DNA from: Gnetum montanum
Taxonomy: Eukaryota > Streptophyta > Gnetopsida > Gnetales > Gnetaceae
Length of the DNA stretch: 64,000 bases
Direction of reading: 5' to 3'
Assembly: GCA_015680685.1 (NCBI GenBank)
Contig: MNCI01029550.1
Location: 684,240 to 748,239, forward strand
Each line of letters begins with the position of its first letter. Positions within the stretch are counted from its first letter, which is position 1. The notes beneath the pieces were generated by a model. It searched no databases, was not told the origin of the DNA, and was given only the letters and a program-made list of their open reading frames with translations. A program made the translations under genes and the position numbers. Of this stretch, positions 35,301-47,300 are shown piece after piece.

Positions 35301-38300
35301 CGGCTATCAAGACTAATTCCCCCCAATATGATTGTGGGACATGACTTGTGAACATTAGAGAATGAGCAATCTCAAGGAGATGACGATTTTTGCATTCAAC
35401 AACACCGTTTTGTTGGGGAGTATAGGTGCATGAACTCTGATGAATAATTCCATGATTAATTAGGTAGTCTTGGAGTTCATGTGCAAAATATTCTCTATCA
35501 TTATTAGTACGGCGTATTTAAATGGTAGATTGAAACACATTTTGAACCATTTTGTGAAATTGTATGAAGGTGGACACAGTTTCAGATTTTTCTTTCAATA
35601 GATAGACCCAACAGACTCGGGTATGATCATCAATAAATGTAATAAACCATTGGGTTTCAATTAAGGAATTTACTCGGGAAGGTTCCCATATATCACTATG
35701 GATCAAATGAAATGGTTTTGAAGATTGATGTGTATGAGCAAGATATGCTTTTCAAGTTTGCTTTGCAAAAATACATGACTCACAATGGGAGAAAGATGGA
35801 TCTTTATTGCTGAATAAATTTGGGTACAAATGCTTTAAATACTGAAAGTTGGGATGACCCAAACGATTATGCCAAAGCATTACCTTTGACTTAGAAGTAG
35901 CAAACAAAGAAACAAGAGTAGATGCTTTCGGTTTTGGAGAAGAATTGGTAAGATAGTACAGACCACCTTAGTGCTCTTCAACATTGCCAATCATCTTCCC
36001 CAAAGACAAATCCTGAAATTCACAATGATCACTGAAAAAAGTTACTAAACAATTTTGATCCTTGGTTAATTTGCTAGTAGAAAGAAGGTTATATCGTAAA
36101 CTAGGAACATGAAGGATCGATTTCAAATTAAGACCACAACAGGTAATATCTCCAACACCAGCAACCACGGATGAACTGCCATCAACTACAGTAACTGTCA
36201 AGTTATCACTGCACTTTTGATACATAGAAAAAATACTTTTTGAACTTGTCATGTGGTCTGATGCACTAGTATTTATTATCCAATCTCTGTCATTATCCTT
36301 GTGAGATAATACTAATGATGGGTTGTTACCTCGTTTTGCAACAACAACAGTGGATGTGAATGACTTAGACTCAGGCTCTCGATTATTTTTCTGCAGGTTC
36401 AAAAGGGTCTTCAATACTTCCATTTGCTTGGGTGTGCATCAGTAGTGGCTTCGGCAACATGGGCCATGGTGTTGTTCCATTGTTGACTTCAAGGTTTCCA
36501 GTCATCTGGCTTAATATGGATGTCCCAACATGTCTCCTTCATGTAATTCGGTTTATGGCAGTGCTCACACCATAACCGACCACCTTTGGTCTTCTGATTT
36601 GGGTTGGAACTTGTCACCCTTTTATTGGCAACAAGAGCAAAATTTTGAGATGACTCTTCAGTCCTATTATTCGAAGAACCATGAAGGATCACTTTCTTGC
36701 AACTTTCTTCTCTACAAACTTCAGCAAAAGCTTCTCGAATTGATGGAAGTGGCTTCATCCCAAGGATTCTCCCTCTAACTTCATCGAGTTCCTTGTTTAG
36801 TCCTTGCAAAAAATCAAAGACACGATCCTTTTCCAACATCTTATTGTAGAGAACACCATCATTGGGACACTTCCAATTGATCGTATAATACAAATCCATC
36901 TCTTGCCATCATTCTATCAAGGTACTAAAATACTCTGTGACAGTCTTGATCCCTTGGGATGTGTTGCCAATGAGTGACCGTATCTTGAAACATTGAGACA
37001 TGTTTTCGAGATTGGAATACATCTCCTGAACTGCTCTCCAAATTTCTTGTGCAGTTTTAAAGAAGAGATACATTCAACCAATTGCAAGTTCCATGGAATC
37101 GATCAACCAAGCCATGACAATTTAATTTTCAGCCTCCCATACACTTGTGTTTGGATCACTAGAAGGTGGAGAAAGAGTTTCATTGGTTAAATACCCCATC
37201 TTGCCTTTTTCGCGGATGACAAGGAGCACGGATTGAGACCATTCTTGGAAGTTTGATCCATTTAACTTGTGTTGTGTGATCTACAACATGTGATTCACAT
37301 CTGTTGCTGTCAAAGATCCAATTGCTCTGGAGGTTCGCATTGATACACCTGACGAATTCATTGTAGAGGACTTCTTTGCATTGGACATGGTGACAGTGGA
37401 GAAAGAAAAATAAAATTTTGAGATTTAGGGCTAGTAGGAGTCGCACGGTTCTAATACCATGAAAATAGAGGTATCTAAATGTATATCCCCTAAATTATTT
37501 TATTTACTCTCAGGAAGATACATTATATAGCCAGCCAAGGCTTAGTACTCGACTACAAATTAGGAAACAAATTTTAAAAAAATAGAAAATCACCTAAACT
37601 GGGAAATTACAAACGGAAACAGTCAAGAAACAAATCAGCTTAAAAAAGAAGTTGACCAAAAAAAAATCCTTAACATTCGGGATTTCTAATTTTCTAACAA
37701 TAATGTTCACTTTTACAATGTCATTTACATTTCTTAAGTCATTTACTATTCCAATGTTCATTAGTAAGGCAGAATGAGTATGATTGGTTTCGAGTATAAA
37801 TTGTAATTGTTTGGTAACCCAGTAGAGACTTTGCTTGATTCGCTTAGTAGTAAAGTTACTTGGTAATCCAAGTCATAGTTACATCGGCCCAAGATGTGTA
37901 CGAAAAGCCAAGAACTGATACTTATCACCATAGGATGGCATAGCTTTATGTTTTTATTGTACTTAGAAATAAAATTTACATTCATATTCACTATGTTTAC
38001 ACTTAGTACTATTAAGAGCCAACAACATCAGTTTATCATATACCTCACTAAGACTTAAACCATAAGTTTTGTACCTCGCTAACTCTAAGTGGGAAGACAA
38101 CGATCATGAACTTACTCTCAACTCACGAGTATACTTACATTATCCATCCATGGATTAAGATCTAGTCACATGTGAACACTTGTGACTTATATGATTGAGT
38201 ATTAAAATACCCAACCGATCATCACAAGTCAAGCAGTCATCATATCATGAATTTTTTTAAAAAGAGACTTTTGGAGGATAAAATGTCTAATTCTTGCCCA

Positions 38301-41300
38301 AGTCAAGCAGTCATCATATCATGAATTTTTTAAAAAAGAGACTTTTGGAGGATAAAATGTCTAATTCTTGCCCATTGTGTAAACTTTTTTGTACAACTAT
38401 TTGCCCAAGCCTTGAGTCTCTTTCATCCTATAAATAAAGGGACTTTCACTCTTGTTTTTGCTCTTGCCAAGTAAAGGGTGACTATGCTAGTTTGAGGTGT
38501 GAGGAGTGTAAGGGAGGTGCAGGTGTTTGTGTGTGGCTATTCCTTGCTTGTACACAGCCTTTCTTTTGGACTATCCTAAGTGGGTTTGTGGAATTCTTAG
38601 TTGAGGCTTAAGAGGCTGATCCTCCTACTATTGTTGGAGGTTATTTATGACTGATTTTGAAGAAAATTTGGTCAATTTCCATCCCTTCATCAGACTATGT
38701 TAGCATTCAGCTATATGATAGTATACACTCTTTCTTTGACAAAAATGAAAAACAAACCCATTTGTTGCAACTCTCCTACATGTAAACTCTATTCACAAGA
38801 AGTAGCAATCATCCACTCCCCTTTTCTTTTTGCTTTAGACTCCCAATGATTACCTAGAAGCATAGTAATAGTTGATGGCTAGGATAACTCTCCGTTGCTT
38901 AATGTGTGATGGATAATTGCTCTTCGAAACTTGGAAGTCTCTTTGGAGGTAAGTCTTTTAATGCTTAATAAACTATTTGTAAATTTGTCATAGTTAAAAT
39001 TTTCTTTTTATGCAAGAAATTTATTATTCATTTATGCTTGTTTTAATATACTAAGTCTATTTATTTTCCAACAGATACATTCTTTTATTTAGGAAAGAAA
39101 AGAAAAAATATGTGTGTGATCATGTGTGTTTACTTGTTTCCATAAAATAAAACCCCACAAATTATGATTAAAAGCCCTTTGTGCCTTGCAATAAATAGTT
39201 CACCTAAATTCATGATTAGCAATTAGTTGAATGATTCATTCAGTCGATGTAATTTGTGTGAGACATGTAGTATTTCCATAAATCATTAACTAATCTTGTT
39301 AATAATAATATATATTCATCCCTATATCTTGAATGGATGGGTTGCATTATTTATTTCTTTTATACACTTTGCCCTAAAGGTAGAGATGAACACCATTACA
39401 CAACCATACCCATGCATTTTCTTCCTTAGGTTGAATATTCTGAGCCCTTGGACCTAAGGAGATTGAGTTGCACAACACCCAAAGGTTTTCAATGATGCAA
39501 GTATCATTTGTAAGTGTGTGCCCCTACCCTACCTCGTGTATTATTTTCTGTAGTTTTCAGAAAAATAGAGAAACTGAATTTTTATTCCCTGATTTTTGAG
39601 TGTTACAATGAGCCCTTTTTATACATGACTATGGACACTATTTTTAGAAGGAATATTTAGAAATCCCTGATTATGGGAAAAACAAATCACCATAAAATCA
39701 GGAAATTTGCCTCATCAAAGCTGGATTTGGGATGACAACAAATCCCATTAAATTAGGAAACTACCAATAAGAATTACAACTGTAAACAACCCTTAAAAAC
39801 TTATATGGATTTCCACACTCCCCCTCAAGTTGGTTTGTAGATGTTGAGAAGACCAAGCTTGGATCGAATTTCTCTGAAGGTAGTTTTGGGAAGAGCCTTG
39901 GTTAGGATGTCAACAGTTTGATTTGTGGTAGGAACATAATCAATTGAGATCATCCCCTCTTCTATCTTTTCTTTGATGAAGTGCCTGTCTATCTCCACAT
40001 GTTTTGTTCGATCATGATGTACCGGGTTCTTGGCTATGCTAATAGTTGCTTGATTGTTGCAAAACAATATGATGGAATCTGTAATTTGGATTTTGAGCTC
40101 ATGCAATAGTCTCTTCAGCCATATTCCTTCACATATCCCTTGTGCCATAGCTCTAAATTCTGCCTCAACACTGATATGGGGTACTATAGATTGTTTCTTG
40201 CTCATCCAAGTGACGAGATTTCCAAAGACAAAGGTACAGTATCCTGATGTTGATCTTCTATCAGTCTTGGAGCCTGCCCAGTTAGCATCTGCAAATATCT
40301 TGATATCTCTAGTTGATGTCTTATTGAAGTAGATACCTTCACTAGAGGCACCTTTAAGATACCTTAGAATTCGGAACACTTTGCTCATGTGTTCTTCAAT
40401 TGGGTTGTTCATGAACTGATTAACAACACTAACCAAGAACGCAATATCGGGTCTGGTATGAGAAAGATAAAGAAGTTTCCCAACAAGCCTCTGATACCTC
40501 CCCTTGTCCACTGGTGGACTTTTTTCATCTGAATTTGACTTGTTGTCTATTGGAGTGTCAGTTGGTTTACATCCAAGCATTCTAGTTTCCTTCAGTAAGT
40601 TTAGCACATATTTACGTTGTAAGACTGAAATTCCCATTTTTGATCTCCTATTTCCATTCCAAGGAAATATCTGAGATTTCCCAAGTCCTTTATCTCAAAT
40701 TCTTGAGCAAGGAAGTTCTTCAGGATGGCTATTCTCTTTCATCATTCCTGGTTAGGATGGTATCATCGACATAGACAATAATGATGGATGTTCTACCTTT
40801 AGAAGGGTGCTTGACAAACATAGTATGATCCATTTGGCATTGTGAATAGTTGTGTCTCTTTATAGTCTTTGCAAAGCAATCAAACCATGCATGTGGAGAT
40901 TGTTTAAGACCATAAAGAGATTTCTTCAGTTTGCTTATTTTGTTGGCATTTTCTACAGACTTGATACGTGGTGGAATACCCATGTAAACTTCCTTTTCAA
41001 GATCTCCATTCAAAAATGCATTTTTGACATCCAATTGGTGTAGAGGCCAATCAAGATTAGTTGCAAGGGGTAGAAGGACTCAAATGGTATTTAATTTGGC
41101 AACTGGTGCGAAAGTTTCCTGATAATCAATTCCATAAGATTGTGTAAAGCCCTTGGCCACAACGCAAGCTTCATATCTGTCAATACTTCCATCTACCTTG
41201 TATTTAATCGTGAAGATCCATTTACATTTGACAGTATTTTTCCCTTCTAGTAGCTCGACTAAATTCCACGTTCCATTCTTCATCACTGATTTCCATCAAA

Positions 41301-44300
41301 ACAGCTAATCTCCTCCACCAGAGTCTTCTTTGCAAATCCCTTAAAAAATTTGGTGCCTTCATCCATAGGCTTGGGAATATCAATTCTGGGAGGCCTTTTC
41401 CTCTTGAGGGGAGGGGAAGGCCTGCCTCCTACTGCTCCTCCTCCTCCATTAAAGCATGGAAGGGAGCAATCATTCAAAACCCTATCTCCATGATTGTGTT
41501 CATTGATCCTGCTACTGCTATTGCCCTAAAACCTCTGTATACCGACCCCATTAACAATCACAGCAAGTGGGTGGTTTTCATCCCTAGAGTGCTTCAATCT
41601 GTGATGATGGGGAGTTATTTGGGAGGACAGTGAATTCACACTGAGAGGAGATTTCAACAAAGGAGAGCCTGAACAATGATGGTGGTGGATCTGATTCTGC
41701 TGCTGCTGTTCAGTCCTGCAAGATTTTGTGGGATAGAACGTCCTCTTTGGCCAACCAACCAACCAAACAAACAAACAATGTCTTCTCCTTCTAGAGATAG
41801 CCCCTACTCTGCTAAAGCAGAACAACAGCAGCAGCAGAATCAAATCCACCACCATTGTTGTTCAAGCTCTCATTTGTTGAAATCTCCTCTCAGTGTGAAT
41901 TCACTATCCTCCCCATTAAACTCCCCATCATCATAGATTGAAGCACTCCAGGGATGAAAACCACCCACTTGCTGTGATTGTTAATGGGGTGGGTATACAG
42001 AGGTTTTAGGGCAACAGCAGTAGCAGGATCAATGAACACAGTCATGGAGATAGGGTTTTAAATGACTGCTCCCTTCCATGCTTTAATGGAGGAGGAGGAG
42101 CAACAGGAGGCAGGCCTTCCCCTCCCCTCAAGAGGGAAAGGCCTCCCAGAATTGATATTCCCAAGCCTGTGGATGAAGGCACCATTTTTTTTTTTTTTGA
42201 AGACAAAAACCAACCCAAAGTTTGCAACTGGTTGATTTGATACATTATCACTACTTTTATTTAAAACACGGCAGGGCAGAGTACAGAGAAAAAACACAAA
42301 ATGGAGCAGTTTTCTATCCTAAATAACAATCGTCGAGGATCAAGATTTCAGAAAACGATTTAACAGGGCAAGCACCCTTATGGGTTGATACAGTGGCACT
42401 TCATGACCTGCACCTCTAATTGTTGAGAAAGTGATGCCCCAGTATACAACTTCATAGCCTCCTACCTCCGAACCATTCCTAAGTGACCATGAAGCCCAAT
42501 TGTCAATGATTTTCAATTTCAGAACGTTCAATGACACTCGTGTTGAGGTGACTGGGACCACTGAGTCCACATCACCACTGTAGACTAAAATTTTAAGCTT
42601 CTTTTTCAAGAATCTTCTGTACAAGGGCAACATACTTTCAGGAGAATCCGTCCAATTCCAAGTTACGATATCACTGCAAAGTGACCAAGCTTGAGGCAAC
42701 TCGGTAGTATTTGCATGCAAAGCTTTTTGAATCTCTGGCCTGTTCAAGTAGGTAGTAGTGTAGTCCTCAACACATGGGTCATAACTTGGAATAAGGTAGG
42801 CATTACTGGCCGGGGATGGTGATCCATGGGATGAATCACAGAGAGGCACATACATGGAATACGGGTTGATGTTCCCAATTTCTGAATTTATTGTGTCTTC
42901 TAATTCATCACACAGATCCGGTGAATGATGCTTTATGCAGTATTTTCTCAAACCGTAGTAACTATTATCAGAAATCAATGCGTGTGTCCAGGGATAATTA
43001 TACATCCCAAAGTCACCAGTGGGATCGTAAATCAGCCCATTTCCAACGATAATTCCTTTGAGCTTTATGTACCGTGCATGCCCCATTGCTTGATGCGCCA
43101 GAATGGTCTGAGTTAACTCGGGAACGTAATGTCCAGCATAACTTTCACCTGCCACGTAGAAATTTCGCTTCTTGTACTCCGGGAACCTCTGGAACCAGTT
43201 TCACCAAAAAGGCATATGCATCCCTGGCAGTTGGTGTGTCTCCAAGTGTGGTATAATCAGCGGTTCTGTTTGAATAAGAGAACCCAACACCTACTGGAGA
43301 CTCCACAAACAGTACATTGGCCGCTGTGATCCAACTGTAGGGATTGTATCTAAGGGTTCTGCCATCTGAATTCACTCTCCAAGGTCCCAATTCTACCATT
43401 GCTGCATTGCCAAAAGATGAACATCCTGGTCCTCCATTGAACCAAGGATGAGAGGCTTCATTGGAGATTGCGGATGGAGCAGATCCATGCCATAGCAAAA
43501 ATGAAGTGGATCATAGCATTGCTAATTGCAATGTCATTTTCAGTGGTTCCATCTCACGAATTCACTGGTCAACAGGAACGCATCCATGAATGGAGAAGAG
43601 AAAAACATAAGCTGCGTTTACTGAATACCACGGCTGCTACCAGACAAGGATCCCAGCAGCAGATTGGGATACACACCATTGCTGTGAAGCAGGACAACGA
43701 ATATTTGACAGTGTCCATTACTTCTACAGCGCTTTCAAGAAACGCAGATTTCATGAGTGAAGGTTTTCCTGGGCAGCCAAAAATCAACATCAGTTTTGCA
43801 CAGTATGCCGGATATGTAACAGTGGATGCTGCTGGAGGCAGAATTGTTCTTGGGTAGAATTGTTCTTCCATATCCTTTTGAGTTGGTTTCCTTCTTGAGT
43901 ACACAATGAGCTCTTTGTTTACAATCTCCTGAGGAGGACTCGGTAGTGGACTGAGATTTGGGCTCAGGCTGGATTGAGTGAGTGTCTCGACAGAAGAAGG
44001 ATTTGGTTCTGGATCCCAAAAAAATATTCCTGATTTTCACTCTCCCCCTGAATGTTGGTTTTGGGATAATAAGACTGTGTTTTCATGAATGTAAGGTAAA
44101 ATCATTTGTATTGGGACAGCAGCACTTATACCCCTTTTGATTTGGTGAATATCCTAGGAAGACACATTTGGTGGCCTTGGGATCAAGTTTGTGATGAAAT
44201 TGTTGGGGAATATGAACAAAAACCATACAACCAAATACTTTGAGAGGGACTGATGAGATGAGTTGTGTTGTTGGAAGAGCTTTCAAAAGGACTTGACAAG

Positions 44301-47300
44301 GATTCTGGAATTTAAGAACTCATGATGGCATTCAATTGATGAGATATGCGACAATGAGAACCACTTCTCCCCAAAAGAAATTTGGAACTTGAGAGGAAAG
44401 TAGGAGGGCTCGGGCAACTTCCAATAAATGCCTGTTTTTCCTTTCAGCTATCCCATTTTGTTGTGGGGTATCGATACAAGAGCTATGATGGACAATTCCC
44501 TCTTTAGACAGAAAATCCCCAAGAACAGAGTTGAAATATTCTTTTGCATTGTTGGTTCTCAAGATTTTGATTTTTGTTTTAAATTGTCTGAATCATGTTC
44601 ATGAAATTTTTAATGATTTGGATGACTTCAGATTTTTCTTTCATCAGAAACATCCAAGTGAGTCTTGTATGATCATCAACAAAGGATACAAGCCATATCG
44701 CCCCTGCACATTTTTTATTTTTGATGGACCCCAAACGTCACTATGAACCATAGAAAAAGGATGAGATGCTTCATATGGTTGTATTGGATAAGAGTTATGA
44801 ACATGTTTTGAAAGCTGACAAATTTCACAATGAAGAACATCTTAATTTTTATTGAATAATGATGGAAAGAGTCTTTTGAGATACAAAAAACTATGATGAC
44901 CTAGTCTATAATGCCATAGTAGAATTTCATTTTCCTTATTTGACTGAAATACAGAAAAAGATTGTTTCTCACTGACTGTATGTGGAGATTGTCTCTCAAG
45001 TTAGTTGCCTTCTCTAAAGCTATAGAGTCCTGCACACACCACAGCACTGCCAATCATTTGTCCCAAAGTCAAATCCTGAAAAACACAATGATTGGGAAGA
45101 AATTTAGTAACACAATTCATATCCTAAGTGAGTTTACTAATGGATAACAAATTGCAAGTCAGGTTAGGGACAAGGAGAATGGATTTGAGGGTTAAATCCC
45201 TAGGTAATACAACAGAACCTGTACTGGACACCTTAGATAGAGAACCATCGGCAATACAAACAGTATGGTTCTTAATGCATGGTGTGTAGTCTTGAAGAAT
45301 TGTAGAATCTCCAGTCATGTGATCTGATGCTCCAGAGTCAACAATCCAAGTGCTTAACTTATCATCCTTTTAAACTTTCAGAGAAATGAGAAAGTTACCT
45401 TTTTGAGCCACTAAACCAATCCCTATGACCGGATTAGAAGTGTCAGGCATTTGCTGAGTGAACAGCTTCTACAGTACTTCCATTTATTCCTTACTAAAGG
45501 GGTGTCTTGATGATTTCGAAAGGAGAGGAAGGTCTTTCTTCTATTGCTGCACTACTACCCTTGCTTTCTTTCTCAAATTGGGAGCGTGATGGTTTCCAAT
45601 TAGTAGGTTTCCCGTGGATTTGCTAGCAAGTTTCTCTAGTATGACCAAGCTTTCGATGGTGATAACACCAGGGCCACCCTTTCTTTGTTTGGGAACTGGA
45701 ACCTTGTGCAGCTAAAGCCAAACCTTTGTTGGTTGGTGGTTTGAACGAAGCATAACTTTCTTCCTGTTTTTTTCTCATCGTACTTCAAAGACAACCTCAT
45801 GGAGACTTGGTAGTGGTTTGATTGCTAAAACACGCCCATGAACTTTATCTAGGTTTTTGTTTAAACCTAGAAGAAACTTGTAGATTTGTTTATTTTCAAC
45901 AATCTTTTTATACTTGGCATCATTTGAATAGTTCCATTTTGTGGTCTCAAATAGATCTAATTGTTGCCAATATCGATTTAATCGACTAAAATATTGAGTG
46001 ATAGACAAGTCTCCTTGGCATAGGTCATAAAGAATCCCTTCTATCTCAAATGCCTCCATAGTGCCTTTTTTATCGAAGTAGGTTTTTCTTGCAGCCTCCC
46101 AGATCTCTTGGGCTGTTTCATAGAGCATGAAATCTTCTCTGATGTCATTTGTCATCAAATTGATCAACCAAGACATAACCATGTTATTTTCAGCCTTCCA
46201 ACTCCAGTACTTTGGATCTTCCTTTGCCGGTTGAGTAGCTACTCCAATGAGATAGTCGTCTTTGCCCTTGTCGCACACAAACATCATAACTGAATGGGAC
46301 CATTGAAGATAATTCTGTCCATTCAGCTAATGACCCGTGATGAGGAAGCAAAATTTTTTGAACCACCATTAGTGCTCAAAATTGGGTTGCTATTAGGAGC
46401 AGAGGTGACATCTGACACTGTTGTGGATGTAGCCATGAGGACAAAAAGGGATATAACAAGGAGAGAAATGAACCGTGTGACAGGAGAATGAGAGCCAACG
46501 TCTACTTTTGCTAGAAGAGAGAGGGAAAGAAAATTCAACGTTGCTAGTGCTGAGCACAGGTCTGATATTGTTGGTCAGAAGGAAAAATTCACCATTGTTG
46601 AAGGAGAAGAGAGTGAGATGAATGGAAGAGAGTTGAATAGGATAGGACCAAATGGTTTAGGATAGAATTGCTCAGGAAATGCTATGATACCATGTAGTTT
46701 TCAGAAAAGTAGAGAAACATAATTTTTATTCCCTAATTTTTGAGTGTTACAATGAGCCCTTTTTATACATGAATATGGACACTATTTTTAGAAGGAATAT
46801 TCAGAAATCCTTGATTATGGGGAAAACAAATCACTGTAAAATCAGGAAATTTGCCTAAAAAAAGTTGGATTTGAGATGACAACAAATTCCATTAAATTAG
46901 GAAACTACCAATAAGAATTACAGCTGTAAACAACCCTTAAAAATTGATCTGGATTTCCACATGTTCAATCACCTATCTTGAGGATATATCAAGTGTAGTC
47001 CAAAAATGATGGTTGAGCCAAGCCTTCTTTGTATAACATAGAACCCGAAGATAACTAAGCTCGTGGCTAAATGTTGATCAGATTTTTAGAGTTGGATAGC
47101 CCTTAATGTGGGAATGCAACACCACATTGCAAGGGCAAAGTTGTTGAAATTTATATATCTTTGATCCCCAACCACTATTTTAAGTCTATTATAAATTAAA
47201 TAATCTTGTTAGATAAAAACATAGTGGAGGATTAGGATTGCATCCAACCACATCTGTTGATGTTGCTTGTAAAACAAAACTTGAAAACAGGGAGTCACAC

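Larger units (their letters stand above)
32745..37699 (-). mobile_element. Ty1/copia LTR retrotransposon 1 (complete structure, dead)
   Basis: LTRs at 32745-32983 (3') and 37460-37699 (5') flank a 4.9 kb element on the minus strand. Target duplication ATAAT is at 32740-32744 and 37700-37704. Primer site TGGTATTAGAACC (37459-37447) resembles the initiator-Met tRNA site of copia elements, and the polypurine tract CTTGAGGGGGAG is at 32995-32984. The order gag, protease, integrase, RT, RNase H is that of Ty1/copia. Numerous stops and frame changes are present. The terminal base of the 3' LTR has changed from T to C. Confidence 0.92.
32450..38224 (+). repeat. Divergent solo LTR of the gypsy family, split by copia element 1
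   Basis: Joining 32450-32739 with 37705-38224 gives about 810 bp, the length of the family LTRs. Shared landmarks in the right order are CATATAAATAC (32500), ATCTTTATTCGAG (32633), AATAATAAAGATC (32670), GTTTGGTAACCCAGTAGAG (37810), GTGTACG (37915), CATATACCTC (38037), GTGGGAAGACAACGA (38090) and a final GATCATCA. No matching internal sequence flanks it, so it is probably a solo LTR. The 5' boundary is approximate. Confidence 0.6.
39549..46961 (-). mobile_element. Ty1/copia LTR retrotransposon 2 carrying captured gene sequence
   Basis: LTRs 39549-39817 (3') and 46693-46961 (5'), each 269 bp, with about 20 mismatches by eye. Flanking pentamers TTTTC (39544-39548) and TGTTC (46962-46966) differ by one base and are a plausible decayed target duplication. 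Primer site TGGTATCATAGC is at 46692-46681 and polypurine tract CTTGAGGGGGAG at 39829-39818. Order on the minus strand: gag, protease, integrase, a 2.5-kb foreign block (about 41300-43850), RT, RNase H. The foreign block replaces part of the integrase-RT linker. Confidence 0.9.

Noticed and set aside
41526-41855. Minus-strand 109-residue frame as a novel small membrane protein ([12 protein letters not shown]...)
   Set aside because: The hydrophobic start is the spacer and antisense of the opposite hairpin arm; the remainder is the PP2C-like fragment.
42340-43857. A functional serine carboxypeptidase gene
   Set aside because: The 5' part is inverted, a frameshift precedes the active-site Ser, introns are absent and it sits inside a dead copia element, so it cannot encode the enzyme.
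43569-44040. Minus-strand frames of 101 and 111 residues over the carboxypeptidase head
   Set aside because: Their distal parts (43904 to about 43850) read copia linker sequence; the rest is antisense to the plus-strand signal peptide and QYAGYVTV block, which is the real coding sense.
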